DNA of 64,000 nt from Notospermus geniculatus (taxonomy: Eukaryota > Nemertea > Pilidiophora > Heteronemertea > Lineidae), in NCBI GenBank assembly GCA_002633025.1, contig NMRB01000408.1, positions 141,392-205,391 of the forward strand. The letters are read 5' to 3'. Below the pieces are notes generated by a model that saw nothing but the letters and a program-made list of their open reading frames with translations, was not told the DNA's origin and searched no databases. Both the position numbers and the translations under genes were made by a program. Below, piece by piece: positions 54,388 through 64,000 of the stretch. Numbering within the stretch: the stretch's first letter is position 1; each line of letters starts with the position of its first letter.

Positions 54388-55147
54388 TACCCAGGGGGCA
54401 AAGGGCAAAAATGGGGGACCAGCTGCTGTAAAAGGCCACCCCCGGTTAATGTGTTCAGAGGACTCTCCTGAGTCGCACTAGGGTGGGTGGCCTTTGAGAT
54501 TTTTTTGCACGGCGCCAAAAAATTGACTTTGAAGTTGAGGACACTGACTTCGTCATTGGACTCAAGAACTGACACATGACTGAGCGTTGTACAGGAGAAT
54601 GGGACACGATGTACAGCTAACTTTTGAACGGTGGGATTTACACCCCATAAATGTATTACCAACAGATAGAAACATGGTGGCTCTTAATCAAATAAGCATG
54701 TATTTTACAGTTTCTAACTAATTACGTGATCGGAAACGGCGTTTTTATGTATTTTGACCCATTGTCTGTTAATTTGCATAAAATATTCATTTCTTTATTA
54801 CAAAAATACTAAAAACAATTAAGAACACGCTTGTCTGCTTCGGAGGCACCATGTTTCTATCTGTTGGTAATACATTTACGGGGCGTAAATCCCACCGTTT
54901 AAAAGTTAGCTGTACATCGTGTCCCCTTCTCCTGTACAACGCTCAGTCATGTGTCAGTTCTTGGGCCCAATGATAAAGTCAGTGTCCTCAACTTCAAAGT
55001 CAATTTTTCAGCGTCTTGCAAAAAATCTCAAAGGCCACCCACCCTAGCGTGACTCAGGGGGGTCCCGTGAACACATTACAATGGGGTGGCCTTTTACAGC
55101 AGCCGGTCCCCCATTTTCACCAAAAATGGGGTTTTGCCCCCTGGGTA
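54388..55147. mobile_element. Foldback element TACCCAGGGGGCAAA
   Basis: 760 bp with arms of about 290 bases, ends TACCCAGGGGGCAAA and the complement, flanked by AGT (54385-54387, 55148-55150). A fragment of the same family is at 25017-25130. Could form a very long hairpin RNA if transcribed. Confidence 0.8.
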
Positions 55148-55150
55148 AGT

Positions 55151-56018
55151 GTCCTAAGGCGTCAAACTTACCATGGCAAAGAGAAGTCATGAAAATGAAA
55201 TGCACCCGGGATGTTATTTTATAAATCTTGCACGATATATTTTTGATTTGGTACAATTTAAATTCTTGCGGGGTAATTTTTACGTAGGCCTATTATTTTC
55301 AAATATTGGAGAAAATTTTACAATTCTTCTGGTTTTTTTATAATTTTCTGAGAATTTAATTTTTTTACTATAATTTTCCAATCCTGAACGAAAAATCAGT
55401 CCTGAATAAATTCCACTTCGGCATTCCGTAGTTTATGACGTCATGGGTTTTTGTGGTCATGTGCTCCTGGCATACGCAAACTTTTCTTCTGGCATTTGGA
55501 AATGTTGTCTGGATATATTACACGAATTTTCAGATTATACATGTATATGAATTATTCGCTGGTATGTCTTTTTTCTTCTTATTTTTATGTATAATTATGT
55601 TTTAATAATTTTTTTGCCTTGTGTCCTGTATATTGAAAAAGTATCCTGCGATATCAAATACGATATTGCAATATCAAAAATACGGTCTGGTAATCATTTT
55701 CGATTTGGCTTGCCATAACGTGTGCCGCCTTCCGACCGAGGCAGAGGCGCCGGGTAGGGGCACTGTTTTCTTGACTAGCACAACATCAACATGAAATTAA
55801 AGTCATAATAACTACATGCGCAGGCCTACGATAAACTAAACCAGGAGACTTCTGTGGCGATGACTCTATCATTCTTGTCAACAGAGAACATGTGGCTGAG
55901 ATCCCGATTTGGAGGTAGCCTATGTCGAAATCATCCAGGCGGTGGAAATTGGTGATGCCGAAAGGAGCCGTCCATCGTCTAACATCCACCGTCCATCGTA
56001 CATGTTTTTCGAATACCC
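55151..56018. other. Interior and right arm of the nested element
   Basis: AT-rich 55250-55700 with no frame. The right inverted arm begins near 55890. Confidence 0.5.
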
Positions 56019-56127
56019 AATGTTGTCCTGGGTATACTAGTATACAACGATTACCCAGGATCTCAGTCTTCACTAAAACAATATCCTGGGTGTAGTTTCG
56101 GTAGCCGAACATCACCCAGCTTCCGCA

Positions 56128-58305
56128 AACTGTGCCTTGGAACAAACTGTGCCGTGGATATTATAGAGAGGATTGAATACTTACCACCCATAGGGACGAG
56201 TGACCACCTCTGTCTGATGGTAACGGTAGAATGTGGTATTAGGAAACAGCCCAAAAGGAGGGGCCGCAAATTGCTGTATCACAAGGGGGACTATGTCAAA
56301 TTGAGAACAAAGATGGATGTCGGCGGAGGAAGCATGGAACAACTTCAAAACTAGACTAACGAGAGCGATAGTGGAATGCATACCAGTGGCTCCGAGCCAA
56401 GGTGGACATTTGAAGAAATGATCAAGGAGACCAAGGAGACTAGTGAGATGATCAGGATCAAAAACAAAGCGTGGAAGGCGTACATTGCAGACAGATCACA
56501 GGAAAGCTGGGAGCGTTTTACATCCAGTAGGAATGACTTACGGGCATTAACTAGGAAACAGAAAGCTGAATTTGAGTTGGAAATTGCATCTGAGGTGGTG
56601 CAAAACCCCAAAGCATTTTGGAGTTATGTAAAGAGCCGTACAACCTCCAAGGACACGATTCCTGACCTATGCGACTTGACGGGCAAGCTATGCAAGACGG
56701 ATGCAGCCAAGGCCAATGCTCTCAATGAACAGTTTGCCTCTGTTTTTGTTCATGAACCAGTAGGGAATATACCAACTATGGAGCCCAGTGTAGTCGAACA
56801 GATGGAGGACATTGTTATCACCAAGGAAATGGTAGAGCGCAAGCTGAAGGGGGTCAACCCCAATTAGTCGATGGGACCTGTTGAGATACATGGGAGGGTG
56901 CTGAAGGAGTTGGCATCAGTTATAGCCTCCCCACTTGAGGTGATATATAATAAATCGCTCGAGGAAGGTAGCATACCAAGAGACTGGAGGGGAGCGTTGG
57001 TTACACCAATATACAAGAAGAAAGGCGACACCCGTGAGCCAGTAAACTATCGCCCAGTAAGTCTAACATCAGTTGTCTGCAAGGTACTAGAGGGGTTCAT
57101 ACGTGAGCATATACTTAAATTGATGGAAAAGACGCAGCAGCTGGCCCCCGAACAACATGGGTTTTTACCGGGGAAGTCATGTACTACGAACATCATTGAA
57201 ACCTTTGATTGTATCACTCAACTACTGGATGAGACGCTGCCTGTGGATGGTGTGTACATCGATTTTAGCAAAGCATTCGATACGGTTCCCCACCGGCGGT
57301 TACTAGTGAAGCTTGAAGCCATGGGCATCTGTCATCAAGTGGTTAGATGGATTGCGGGATTCTTGGCTGAAGGTCGCAGTAAATGGGACGGAATCGGAAC
57401 CATGCAAGGTCGTGAGCGGAATACCGCAAGGCAGTGTTCTAGGTCCGGTCTTGTTTGTACTGTATGTAACTGACATTCCCCGCAGCCTTACTCCTCCAAC
57501 TAGACTGCTAGCAGACGACCTCAAGATGTTTTTCAGAGTGCAGAGCCAAGCAGAGGCGCAAATACTGCAACAGGGTATTGATGAGGTAGCAGGATGGTGT
57601 GACAGGTGGCTGTTACAGCCCAACGGCCCAAAATGCAAGGTGCTCCACATTTGATACAACAACCCTAGGAACCCGTATAACATCTCAATAAACGGAGTGA
57701 GAGGTTTAACGGAGGTGGATGTGGAGAAGGACATTGGGGTCCATGTGGATGAAAGTCTAAGTTTCAAAACTCACATCAAGGAAGCCGCAGCCAAGGCTAC
57801 TAAGATTCTTTGGACTATTAAACGAGCAATTTCCTCTAGGGACTGTAACGTAATTCGAAAACTTTACACGGCACTTGTACGGCCCCATCTGGAGTATTGT
57901 TCACAGGCACTGATCATCAGAACCAATACGTTGGAGAGGGTCCAGAGAAAGGCTACAAGACTCGCAACCGGACTTCGTGTAATGCCATATGAAGATAGGC
58001 TGCAACACTTGAAACTTCACTCACTCATGCGGGGTGACCTAATCCAGGTTTACAAATATAACACCGGATTATGCATTTGGCATTTGGACAGGTTGCTACC
58101 CAGGACACAGAACACTCGGACAAGGGGTAATACGGCCAAGCTGGCCAAAAAGCGGTGCAAGACAGAGGTGAGACGGCAATCATTTACCCAGAGAGTTGTT
58201 ACTCCTTGGAACAGCCTCAGCAGCAACACAGTCAGTGCCAGGACCCTAGATACCTTTAAGCGCCTCGTGGACAGGGAATGGGCTGAGCGGGTTCATCAGT
58301 TTTGA
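56128..58305 (+). pseudogene. LINE (CR1/Jockey-like) EN-RT remnant
   Basis: A 5'-truncated non-LTR element. It starts in the last strand of the AP-type endonuclease (IGTSDHLCL, holding the catalytic SDH). A linker follows, then RT: ALVTPIYKKKGD, NYRPVSLTSVVCKVLE, motif A (YIDFSKAFDTVPH), motif B ([11 protein letters not shown]), motif C as LLADDLKMF (Leu where Phe/Tyr is usual), and the C-terminal region (RPHLEYCSQ...RVQRKATRL, VVTPWNSL). Inactive: frame changes near 56310-56400 and near 57375, TAG at 56865-56867, TGA at 57652-57654. The stop at 58303 is followed by a 12-base G run (58316-58327). Once it would have copied itself by target-primed reverse transcription. Confidence 0.9.
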
Positions 58306-58329
58306 ACCTAGAGTAGGGGGGGGGGGGTG

Positions 58330-58816
58330 AAATTGACACTTTGAACTGTTTTTAATAATTGGTGTAAATACGTTTTGGAGGCGGAAAAACGAACTTGTGC
58401 ATTGTGTTGTAATCAAGGACTACTCAACCCAGTGATCACGCATTCACCACATAAGGGAGCGTTGTTCAATGCCACACCCGCGGTTGCCACAGTGATTGAA
58501 GCGAAACATCTCACGCCGTATGACAAGTCAACAGGATTACCTTCGACTGCTGCTGCTGCTGATGATGATGGTGATGATTGGAACGAGTCCTATTTAGAAA
58601 TCCGTGGAAACTCGCGGTCTGGTGCCGCGGTACTTGTTGAGTGTAGCTGTTCATGACAGTCTTCAAGCGGTCACGTGACCACAGGCGAGACAACCTCGAA
58701 TCTGGGTGATGTTCAGCTACCGAAAGTACACCCAGGGTACCGGTATTTATTGTTTTAGTGAAGATTGATATCCTGGGTAATCTTTGTATATACCCAGGAC
58801 GACATACCCTTTCAGC
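58330..58816. other. Right interior and right TIR of the GCTGAAAGGG element
   Basis: 58586-58700 matches the complement of 9068-9190 from the shorter copy. A (GCT)4(GAT)n microsatellite occurs at 58549-58578. The TIR runs from about 58705 to 58816. Confidence 0.65.
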
Positions 58817-58825
58817 TCTACTAAG

Positions 58826-59310
58826 GTGACATGATTGCAGGAAAACTTACAATTTTTCAATATTTTACCTTCAATGCCTGATATGACCGCGGACCACTGA
58901 TGAAGCAGACGTTATGAATGTTCACCTGACTTCATGTCGCCGACATAGCTTGCTGAGACCATCTCACCAACAAATACCTGAAGTTTTATTCTGGAAAATA
59001 TTGTCGGTGAGACGTGTTGCAGACACAAAACTTGCATCGATGCAGTAGCTGGTAGCGTCCCACGTCGAAGATCGAATGTTAATTTGCAGTGGCGTGTGCA
59101 AGTAGTTTTGACAACAATCTGAGCTTTTTCTTTGACATGGTGGAGAAGTTGAACAGAAAAAGGAGTATCTTGCATTATAGAATATGGCATCAGGACAGGA
59201 AATACAAGTGGAAGATGTGAAAATGTTTCCTGAGTTCCCAGGATGGAGTGGTTCCGAATGGTCTCAGGTCATTTATCACTGCCATTTAAAACCAAACACT
59301 GATTTAGAAT
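58826..59310. other. No recognised gene
   Basis: A 42-codon plus-strand frame from the ATG at 59184 has a protein-like look (EVEDVKMFPEFPGWSG-like composition) but no known motif and no second exon. Not called. Confidence 0.3.
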
Positions 59311-59426
59311 GATACGGTATCGACCATGTCATGTCGTGGTGGCGGGAGTGATACGGTATCAACCATGTCATGTCGTGGTGGCGGGAGTGATTCGGTATCA
59401 ACCATGTCATAGTGGTGGAGGGAGTT
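59309..59426 (+). repeat. Tandem repeat, 39-bp unit, three copies
   Basis: Three consecutive units built on GGTATCAACCATGTCATGTC and GTGGTGGCGGGAGTGAT; the third is shortened. Because 39 is divisible by three, the plus strand reads a 13-residue repeat (IRYQPCHVVVAGV), which is a consequence of the repeat and not evidence of a gene. Confidence 0.75.
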
Positions 59427-59502
59427 TACTAATTCCTTCTCTCGTCTACCACTCGACCACTTGTGCCTTCGATAAACAGTTTTTTTTCTTCAGTTGAGAC
59501 TA

Positions 59503-59896
59503 AAGGCGGTGACAGACTGGTCCGTATACGATCCGGTCCGCTGCTTCGTTTGAATCATTTTCTACTCATTTCCTTTTGATGTGACCGACTGGCGCGTATC
59601 CGACCCGACACGGCACGTCAACGCGCACCAAATCAATCGGGTGGGCGATTTTTACGGACTGCGGATACACAACGCTGACCTTTTATGGACATTATTCCTA
59701 TTAATCCTGTTACTAGTATTCCTATTGTTCCAAGTCGGACGAATCGCTTCCTTCTTGATAGGCGACAATGGCTAAAATCACCATATGCTGTTGACTTGTC
59801 GCACTAGTCTGTCACGGCTCTCCGTTTTTTGCTGTGTCGGACACGTGCTGGACGGATACGTATCGCACACGCAACGGACCAGTCTGGCACCGCCTT
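59503..59896. mobile_element. TIR element AAGGCGGTGACAGACTGGTCCG
   Basis: 394 bp with ends AAGGCGGTGACAGACTGGTC and the complement, flanked by TA (59501-59502, 59897-59898). Its right half recurs at 60340-60509. Confidence 0.75.
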
Positions 59897-60187
59897 TATC
59901 CCGGAGAATCCCAGTTAAGGCGGGGGCTACCTATGCCGACTTTTATTGACGCTCTTTGAAAACAAGCGTCTTAACATATTCATGACAAAAAGTAACTGAT
60001 TGATGTCAACAAAATGTTTTAGCTACAACCTTCATGCTCCCGTTCTGTGAAAGAATTCTTCATTTTGACCAATTACGACGGAGTTAATTAAGTTATAACA
60101 AGTTGTCAAAATTTGAGTTCGCAAACAATTTTGCAGACTTGGGATGCGACACATCAGTTTCCCACATAGTCTGTAACATACAGGCTA

Positions 60188-60305
60188 CCTGTATGTCGCA
60201 AGCGCCCGGTTAGGCCCTACGACGACGTTTATCTATTGTTTGGGTATTACCACACAATAGATAAACGTCGTCGTAGGGCCTAGCCGAGCGCTTGCGAAAC
60301 CTCCC
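60188..60305. mobile_element. MITE, TA-GGGAGGTTTCGCAAGCG family
   Basis: 118-bp hairpin, TA at 60186-60187 and 60306-60307. Right end intact (CGCTTGCGAAACCTCCC), left end mutated. Arms share TAGGCCCTACGACGACGTTT. Confidence 0.75.
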
Positions 60306-60339
60306 TAGTATCCCTATAAAATTCGACAGCTCTTTTTGT

Positions 60340-60509
60340 TCCGAGTCGCGGACAAATCGCTTCCTTCTTGATAGGCGACAATGGCTAAATGACCGTGTGC
60401 TGTAGACTTGTCGCACTAGTCTGTCACGGCCCTCCGTTTTTGCTGTGCCGGACATGTGCTGGACGTATACGTATAGCACACGGAACGGACCAGTCTGTCA
60501 CCGCCTTAA
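60340..60509. repeat. Right half of the AAGGCGGTGACAGAC element
   Basis: Shares AATCGCTTCCTTCTTGATAG and GACTTGTCGCACTAGTCTGT with 59745-59896. The left half is missing. Confidence 0.7.
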
Positions 60510-61366
60510 CTTGATTTGCTTTCCATGAGCCTATAGCAAATCCAAGATACTCTGGTTTGTGGTTTATTCATTGTGTTCACTTGTGGTGTCTGTTGCACAG
60601 GCCTAGCTCTTTGTCCATGTTGAAATTAGGGTGAATCATACTTTACCTCATAGCGACACCCCAGGCCAAAATTTTATGAATCCGTTTTTACCCGGGGGTA
60701 TAGTCGAGTGAAAGAACAGCCTCTTCTTAACAAATAACCGAAACGTAGCCCATATGAAGGTTTTGTACCCGAGATTGTTGGCTGCGATTATAAAATGGCA
60801 CGAATGGTATTCTTTCAGAACTGAAGCTCGTGGTCATGTTTAAAAACCAGTAAACCGTATATGGAAGTATTCAAAGCAACAATTAGTTGGGCTTATTACC
60901 TGCATAAGCCAACATCATCATGAGCTGTTCGATGCATTCTAAGACTACCCTGTATCTCGTCATGAATTTGATGGATTGATTTTTGGCGATGTGAGGTTTG
61001 TGGGATCCGTCAGCTCTCGCTTACACTAGTCTCTGAATGCGCTGCTTCTGCCGAAAATAGCTATACTTTGTTTGCAAGTATCTCAGAAGGTAATCCCGTC
61101 AAGTAAACAAAGCCTTCTTTTTGTTGATTTGATCAATAATCGCGAGTGAAATGCTATAGCCTAGTTCAGTTTTCGTCAATACAATAAGTTATTATCTAAA
61201 TGTGGAATAACAAAAAAGTACGCTTTCGGAAAAATTGGGGTATATCCAAGCAAAGGAGCTGAATGCATGGCGATTTCGAGGCCCTACATTGTAATCAGGC
61301 AACAGAACCGGACACTCTCAACACTCTCGCTGATAATTGGCGAGAAGCCCAATTAACAATGACACA
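60510..61366. other. No recognisable feature
   Basis: Nothing recognised before duplication copy 2 begins. Confidence 0.4.
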
Positions 61367-61778
61367 CCAAAAAATCTGTGGTTGTACAACCGAAAGAAAA
61401 AGCAATGTTCCAAAATGTTAATATACATGTATTGCTGCAGCCATGTGACGTCAGTCAGGTTCATTGTTGGATTATATCCCATCCAAACCCGGGTGTAATG
61501 CGTGACATAAATGCCAAATGTACATGTAAATAACAAAGGGGGAATATATTCTGAATATAATGAAGCAATCATATTTTGTTAAAAATCGGTTTTTGTAAAT
61601 TTTCCTCAAAAGTATGTCCTGCCACCGATTTTTCTCTCCCTGCTCTGTCTTTTCCCATTCGCCACAAATCAAACATTACACACTTGTAGCGCAGAATTTA
61701 GAACCTGTCTTCGCTAAAATTGCGATTCGATTTTTTGGAATATACAGTCATGTACGGTATATGGTGAAGCCATATTTC

Positions 61779-62077
61779 CAGGGTTGTAGCTAGCTTTTTT
61801 TCACTAGGGGGGCATTTTCAGCAGATGTGCTCAACGGACGTGGGCTTTGCCTTCGAGCACCAGAGGGGCCGGTTTTGCGGGGGGTCTGGGGGTCCTCCCC
61901 GGAAAAATTTTGAAAATTAGAAGCTCTGAGATGCGATTTGAAGTCAATTTCCTGCGCTCTGAGACACGAACAATAATGATCTTTTATCCCATTTGATTTT
62001 GCTGAAAAATTTTTTTTTGAACAATTGGGCTGGGGGGGGGGCATTTGCCCCCTGTCCCTATGCTAGATACGGCCCTG
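61779..62077. mobile_element. CAGGGYYGTAGCTAGC element, 5-bp ATTTC duplication
   Basis: 299 bp, ends CAGGGTTGTAGCTAGC and GCTAGATACGGCCCTG, flanked by ATTTC (61774-61778, 62078-62082). Copy 1 shows the empty site with one ATTTC (near 51398). Contains GGGGGCATTTTC/GGGGGGCATTTGCC inner repeats. Confidence 0.85.
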
Positions 62078-62265
62078 ATTTCCCGTCAGTGTAATAAACA
62101 CATGCAGCCCTTTACTGCAGCACATGCAAGTTTTCTTACCAATTTTTGATTCCGTCCATTTTACAACCAGAATGTTTGAAGCATCATACAAAATCTCGCT
62201 CAACCTCTTGCAAACACTACAGCACAGCAATTTAGATCCAGATGAAGCTATAAATATCAATATTT

Positions 62266-62638
62266 ACAATAAGAAAATAAAATAAACATTGGCTGAAGTT
62301 CTTCTAATGATCTATTTCTTAAACCGGTTTTCTGTCTTTACGACATTTCCAAAAGTGAACAGAATGAGACAAATTACATTATATGAAGTTGTTGTCATGT
62401 TAGCCAGGCGAGTAAAACCAAACTAAAACAAGTCTGGGAAATCCTAATTCTTCCCTTGTCACGCCAGTGACTTTCTATAGCTAATCATGGTTTGAAATAA
62501 CTAAATTGTACATTCAATTAGTAACGGACCAATGTAGTCCAAAATGAGGTGTGGTGAGGATCCTTATGGTGCCTGATTCAGGCTTGGGTTAAATTTTCTT
62601 ATGAAATGGGATTCCATAAGTTTTCTCCTTGTGTCATA
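62266..62638. other. Segment present only in duplication copy 2
   Basis: About 370 bases, AT-rich, no inverted ends or direct repeats seen. More likely a deletion in copy 1 than an insertion here. Confidence 0.5.
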
Positions 62639-62723
62639 TTCAGGCGCAAGTTTTGCTCATACTCTGCCATCACGCAATAAAAAGATCCCTTCAAAAGTGT
62701 TGAGTTGAAATCAGTGCCTGTCT

Positions 62724-63833
62724 TCATTGAACAAATCCAAACACCTGAACTGAAACGATTTCCTTCCGCTTTTTACCATCTTCAAGATCTCTAGTTTTAG
62801 AAATCAAAGTAATGAAATTGAGATTGATGTCAATGTCAAAAACCGATGTAGTGAAACCCAAAATATCGTCTTTGTCACAGATTGCTGGTCCGCTATCAGT
62901 ACTATATAATTCCCCGCTGATGTTGACAAAATCAGCAGTTGGCCTAGCAGGATTTATGCCTTGTATTCCATTTCGTGTCATACAGTTGATGCGAAATGTG
63001 ACAATTTTTACTGGAGAAGGTTTCAATGCTAACATACACAAGTTAAGAAGACTGTTGTGAACTAACGAGGCAACTTTCGCACCCTGGTCAGTCTGATACA
63101 CATGGACTTCCGGCTTATATCCATTCTGTCTGCGAAAAATCGTGAATTGTATTTCATTAAAATTATGTCCGTCCTGAGTCCCTACCAGGCCTACATGTAG
63201 GGCGTCCCCATGAGCCATGAGGTGCCAGGCACATTGTAGCTTTTCACCAATCTCTAACTCCTTTCTAACATGTAACTCAGCATTGCTCCCAACCCAAAAT
63301 AAATTGTACATTCGAGATGAGGAAATGATAGCTGTTGTTTCATTTTTCATACAGCACACCATCACTAAACCGTCTCTGAATTGAACGTACGTCTGTGGAA
63401 CATCTTCCCTGAATTTCAAGCACGTTTCATTGGTGGGGAATCTTATATCTCCGACTCGCTCGCCGTTCATGCGGCTAAAGAGATGATAACTTATCCTCGT
63501 CCACTCATCCTTAGCACACCACATCATGATATATGGTCCAAAGAGCATGATATTGAACTCAAGGAAACATTGTTCGTGGACTTTCTTCATTACGATTTGT
63601 CTCCTTTTCATACAGTTCCCTTGTTTATAAATGGTGTAAACCGTTATATTTAATGTAGGCCCAGAATCCTGTAAAAGGTAATTCGGAATGATAAACACTG
63701 TAGTTGTAGTTGTAGACGTAGTTGTGTCAATTAAAGCGTCGAATTTGTCCCCATTGATGGGAGGTGGAAATACAAGGGTTTTTCTAAGTCTGTATCGGAA
63801 CTCCGTCCATTGCTTTTCGTAGGGCAGCAACAA
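62724..63833 (-). CDS. Uncharacterised duplicated protein, copy 2 (369 codons)
   Basis: Paralogue of 51668-52759 with the same start context (TTG, no ATG) and the same stop context (VFGFVQ versus VFGFLQ). It keeps six residues (around HVGLVGTQDGH) lost or replaced in copy 1. Substitutions are scattered and many are conservative (I/V, K/R, E/D), and no frame is broken over 1.1 kb. That suggests both copies were, until recently, under protein-level selection. Function unknown. A cytosolic or nuclear location is suggested only by the lack of a signal peptide or membrane segment in this part. Upstream exons would lie beyond 64000. Confidence 0.65.
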   Translation of the reverse strand: MLLPYEKQWTEFRYRLRKTLVFPPPINGDKFDALIDTTTSTTTTTVFIIPNYLLQDSGPTLNITVYTIYKQGNCMKRRQIVMKKVHEQCFLEFNIMLFGPYIMMWCAKDEWTRISYHLFSRMNGERVGDIRFPTNETCLKFREDVPQTYVQFRDGLVMVCCMKNETTAIISSSRMYNLFWVGSNAELHVRKELEIGEKLQCAWHLMAHGDALHVGLVGTQDGHNFNEIQFTIFRRQNGYKPEVHVYQTDQGAKVASLVHNSLLNLCMLALKPSPVKIVTFRINCMTRNGIQGINPARPTADFVNISGELYSTDSGPAICDKDDILGFTTSVFDIDINLNFITLISKTRDLEDGKKRKEIVSVQVFGFVQ

Positions 63834-64000
63834 AAAGGGAAAGTTATAGGTTACATGATGTCTACTTGTCTCTCAGGGTTTTAAACTGCACCTCAGTTAC
63901 TCAGCACTAAGTATTAAATTGAATGGCGTCTGACACAAGGGGTAACTGTGAAATTATGAGTCTCTGGGTGTTACCGTTGGGGCCCAGGACTGACTGAGCG

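Larger units (their letters stand above)
53637..56018. mobile_element. GGGTATTCGAAAAACATG element nested in the left TIR
   Basis: 2382 bp with inverted ends GGGTATTCGAAAAACATG and the complement, arms of about 130 bases (GATGGACGGCTCCTTTC). Flanked by AATGTCGTC (53628-53636) and AATGTTGTC (56019-56027), a 9-bp duplication with one mismatch. The 134-codon plus-strand frame over its left arm is not conserved on the right. It holds two further elements (54153, 54388). Confidence 0.85.
53616..58816. mobile_element. GCTGAAAGGG element, composite 5.2-kb copy
   Basis: Same ends as the 1023-bp copy at 8314-9336 (GCTGAAAGGGTAAATGTCGT left, CCCTTTCAGC right). Flanked by a 9-bp direct repeat with one mismatch: TCTACTGAG (53607-53615) and TCTACTAAG (58817-58825). 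Its left TIR is split after 20 bases by another element (53637-56018) and resumes at 56028. A dead LINE (56128-58305) lies in the interior. Without these it would be about 0.6-0.7 kb. Confidence 0.85.
61367..64000 (-). repeat. Segmental duplication, copy 2 (runs off the window)
   Basis: Matches 50432-52921 and beyond. Carries one young 299-bp element absent from copy 1, and lacks the element at 50655. Confidence 0.85.

Noticed and set aside
53616-58816. Autonomous 5.2-kb DNA transposon encoding a reverse transcriptase
   Set aside because: The shorter sister copy (8314-9336) and the inner 9-bp duplications show that the extra length is later insertions; the RT belongs to a LINE.
59309-59497. 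Repetitive protein with 13-residue units
   Set aside because: Explained by a 39-bp tandem repeat whose length is a multiple of three; no start context or conserved extension.

Overview
This is animal nuclear DNA. Coding sequence is sparse and split by a GT-AG intron. Two rhodopsin-family receptor loci, an apple/PAN-type exon, non-LTR and Penelope-like retroelement pieces, tRNA-derived SINE sequence and very many short inverted-repeat transposons make up nearly everything that can be recognised. The receptor types, the PAN exon, the frequent ACATGTA words and the SINE style suggest a marine invertebrate such as a lancelet or hemichordate, but a brachiopod-like lophotrochozoan is not excluded. 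The species cannot be fixed from sequence alone.

Layout. 0-29 kb has no convincing host gene. It holds MITEs (short inverted-repeat DNA transposons), several nested in one another or joined end to end, plus two LINE fragments. One of these, at 19.0-19.5 kb, is cut at the single ambiguous base (19527). 29.5-32.4 kb is a two-exon receptor gene on the plus strand. Its intron holds two MITEs, an antisense Penelope-like fragment and a duplicated splice-acceptor segment. 34.2-35.35 kb on the minus strand is a second receptor, broken by one single-base frameshift and one nonsense codon. 35.4-49.4 kb is again repeats: a foldback element carrying tRNA-like sequences, a SINE inserted in a MITE, a tandem duplication at 41.7-43.3 kb, and several larger inverted-repeat elements. 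49.4-50.4 kb is a terminal-inverted-repeat element that carries the start of a RecQ-like helicase. 50.4-53 kb and 61.4-64 kb are two copies of one duplicated segment. Each carries a long minus-strand reading frame of unknown function (363 and 369 codons), and a PAN/apple exon lies beside the first. Between them, 53.6-58.8 kb is one composite insertion: an element with 9-bp target duplications that contains a second 9-bp-duplication element, a 3-bp-duplication foldback and a dead LINE.

Function. The host genes do not form a pathway. The receptors would act at the plasma membrane. The duplicated unknown gene looks constrained, because its two copies differ by an 18-base, in-frame indel and no frameshift. 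The most informative content is the transposon layering. Target duplications, empty sites in duplicated copies and TA-only junctions give insertion order and likely superfamily for about twenty elements. I found no clear new enzymatic system. The best candidates for something undescribed are (a) a group of palindromic MITE families that share only a TA-GGGAG terminus over unrelated interiors, (b) a train of four such elements joined through single TA dinucleotides, and (c) the helicase-fragment-carrying element.
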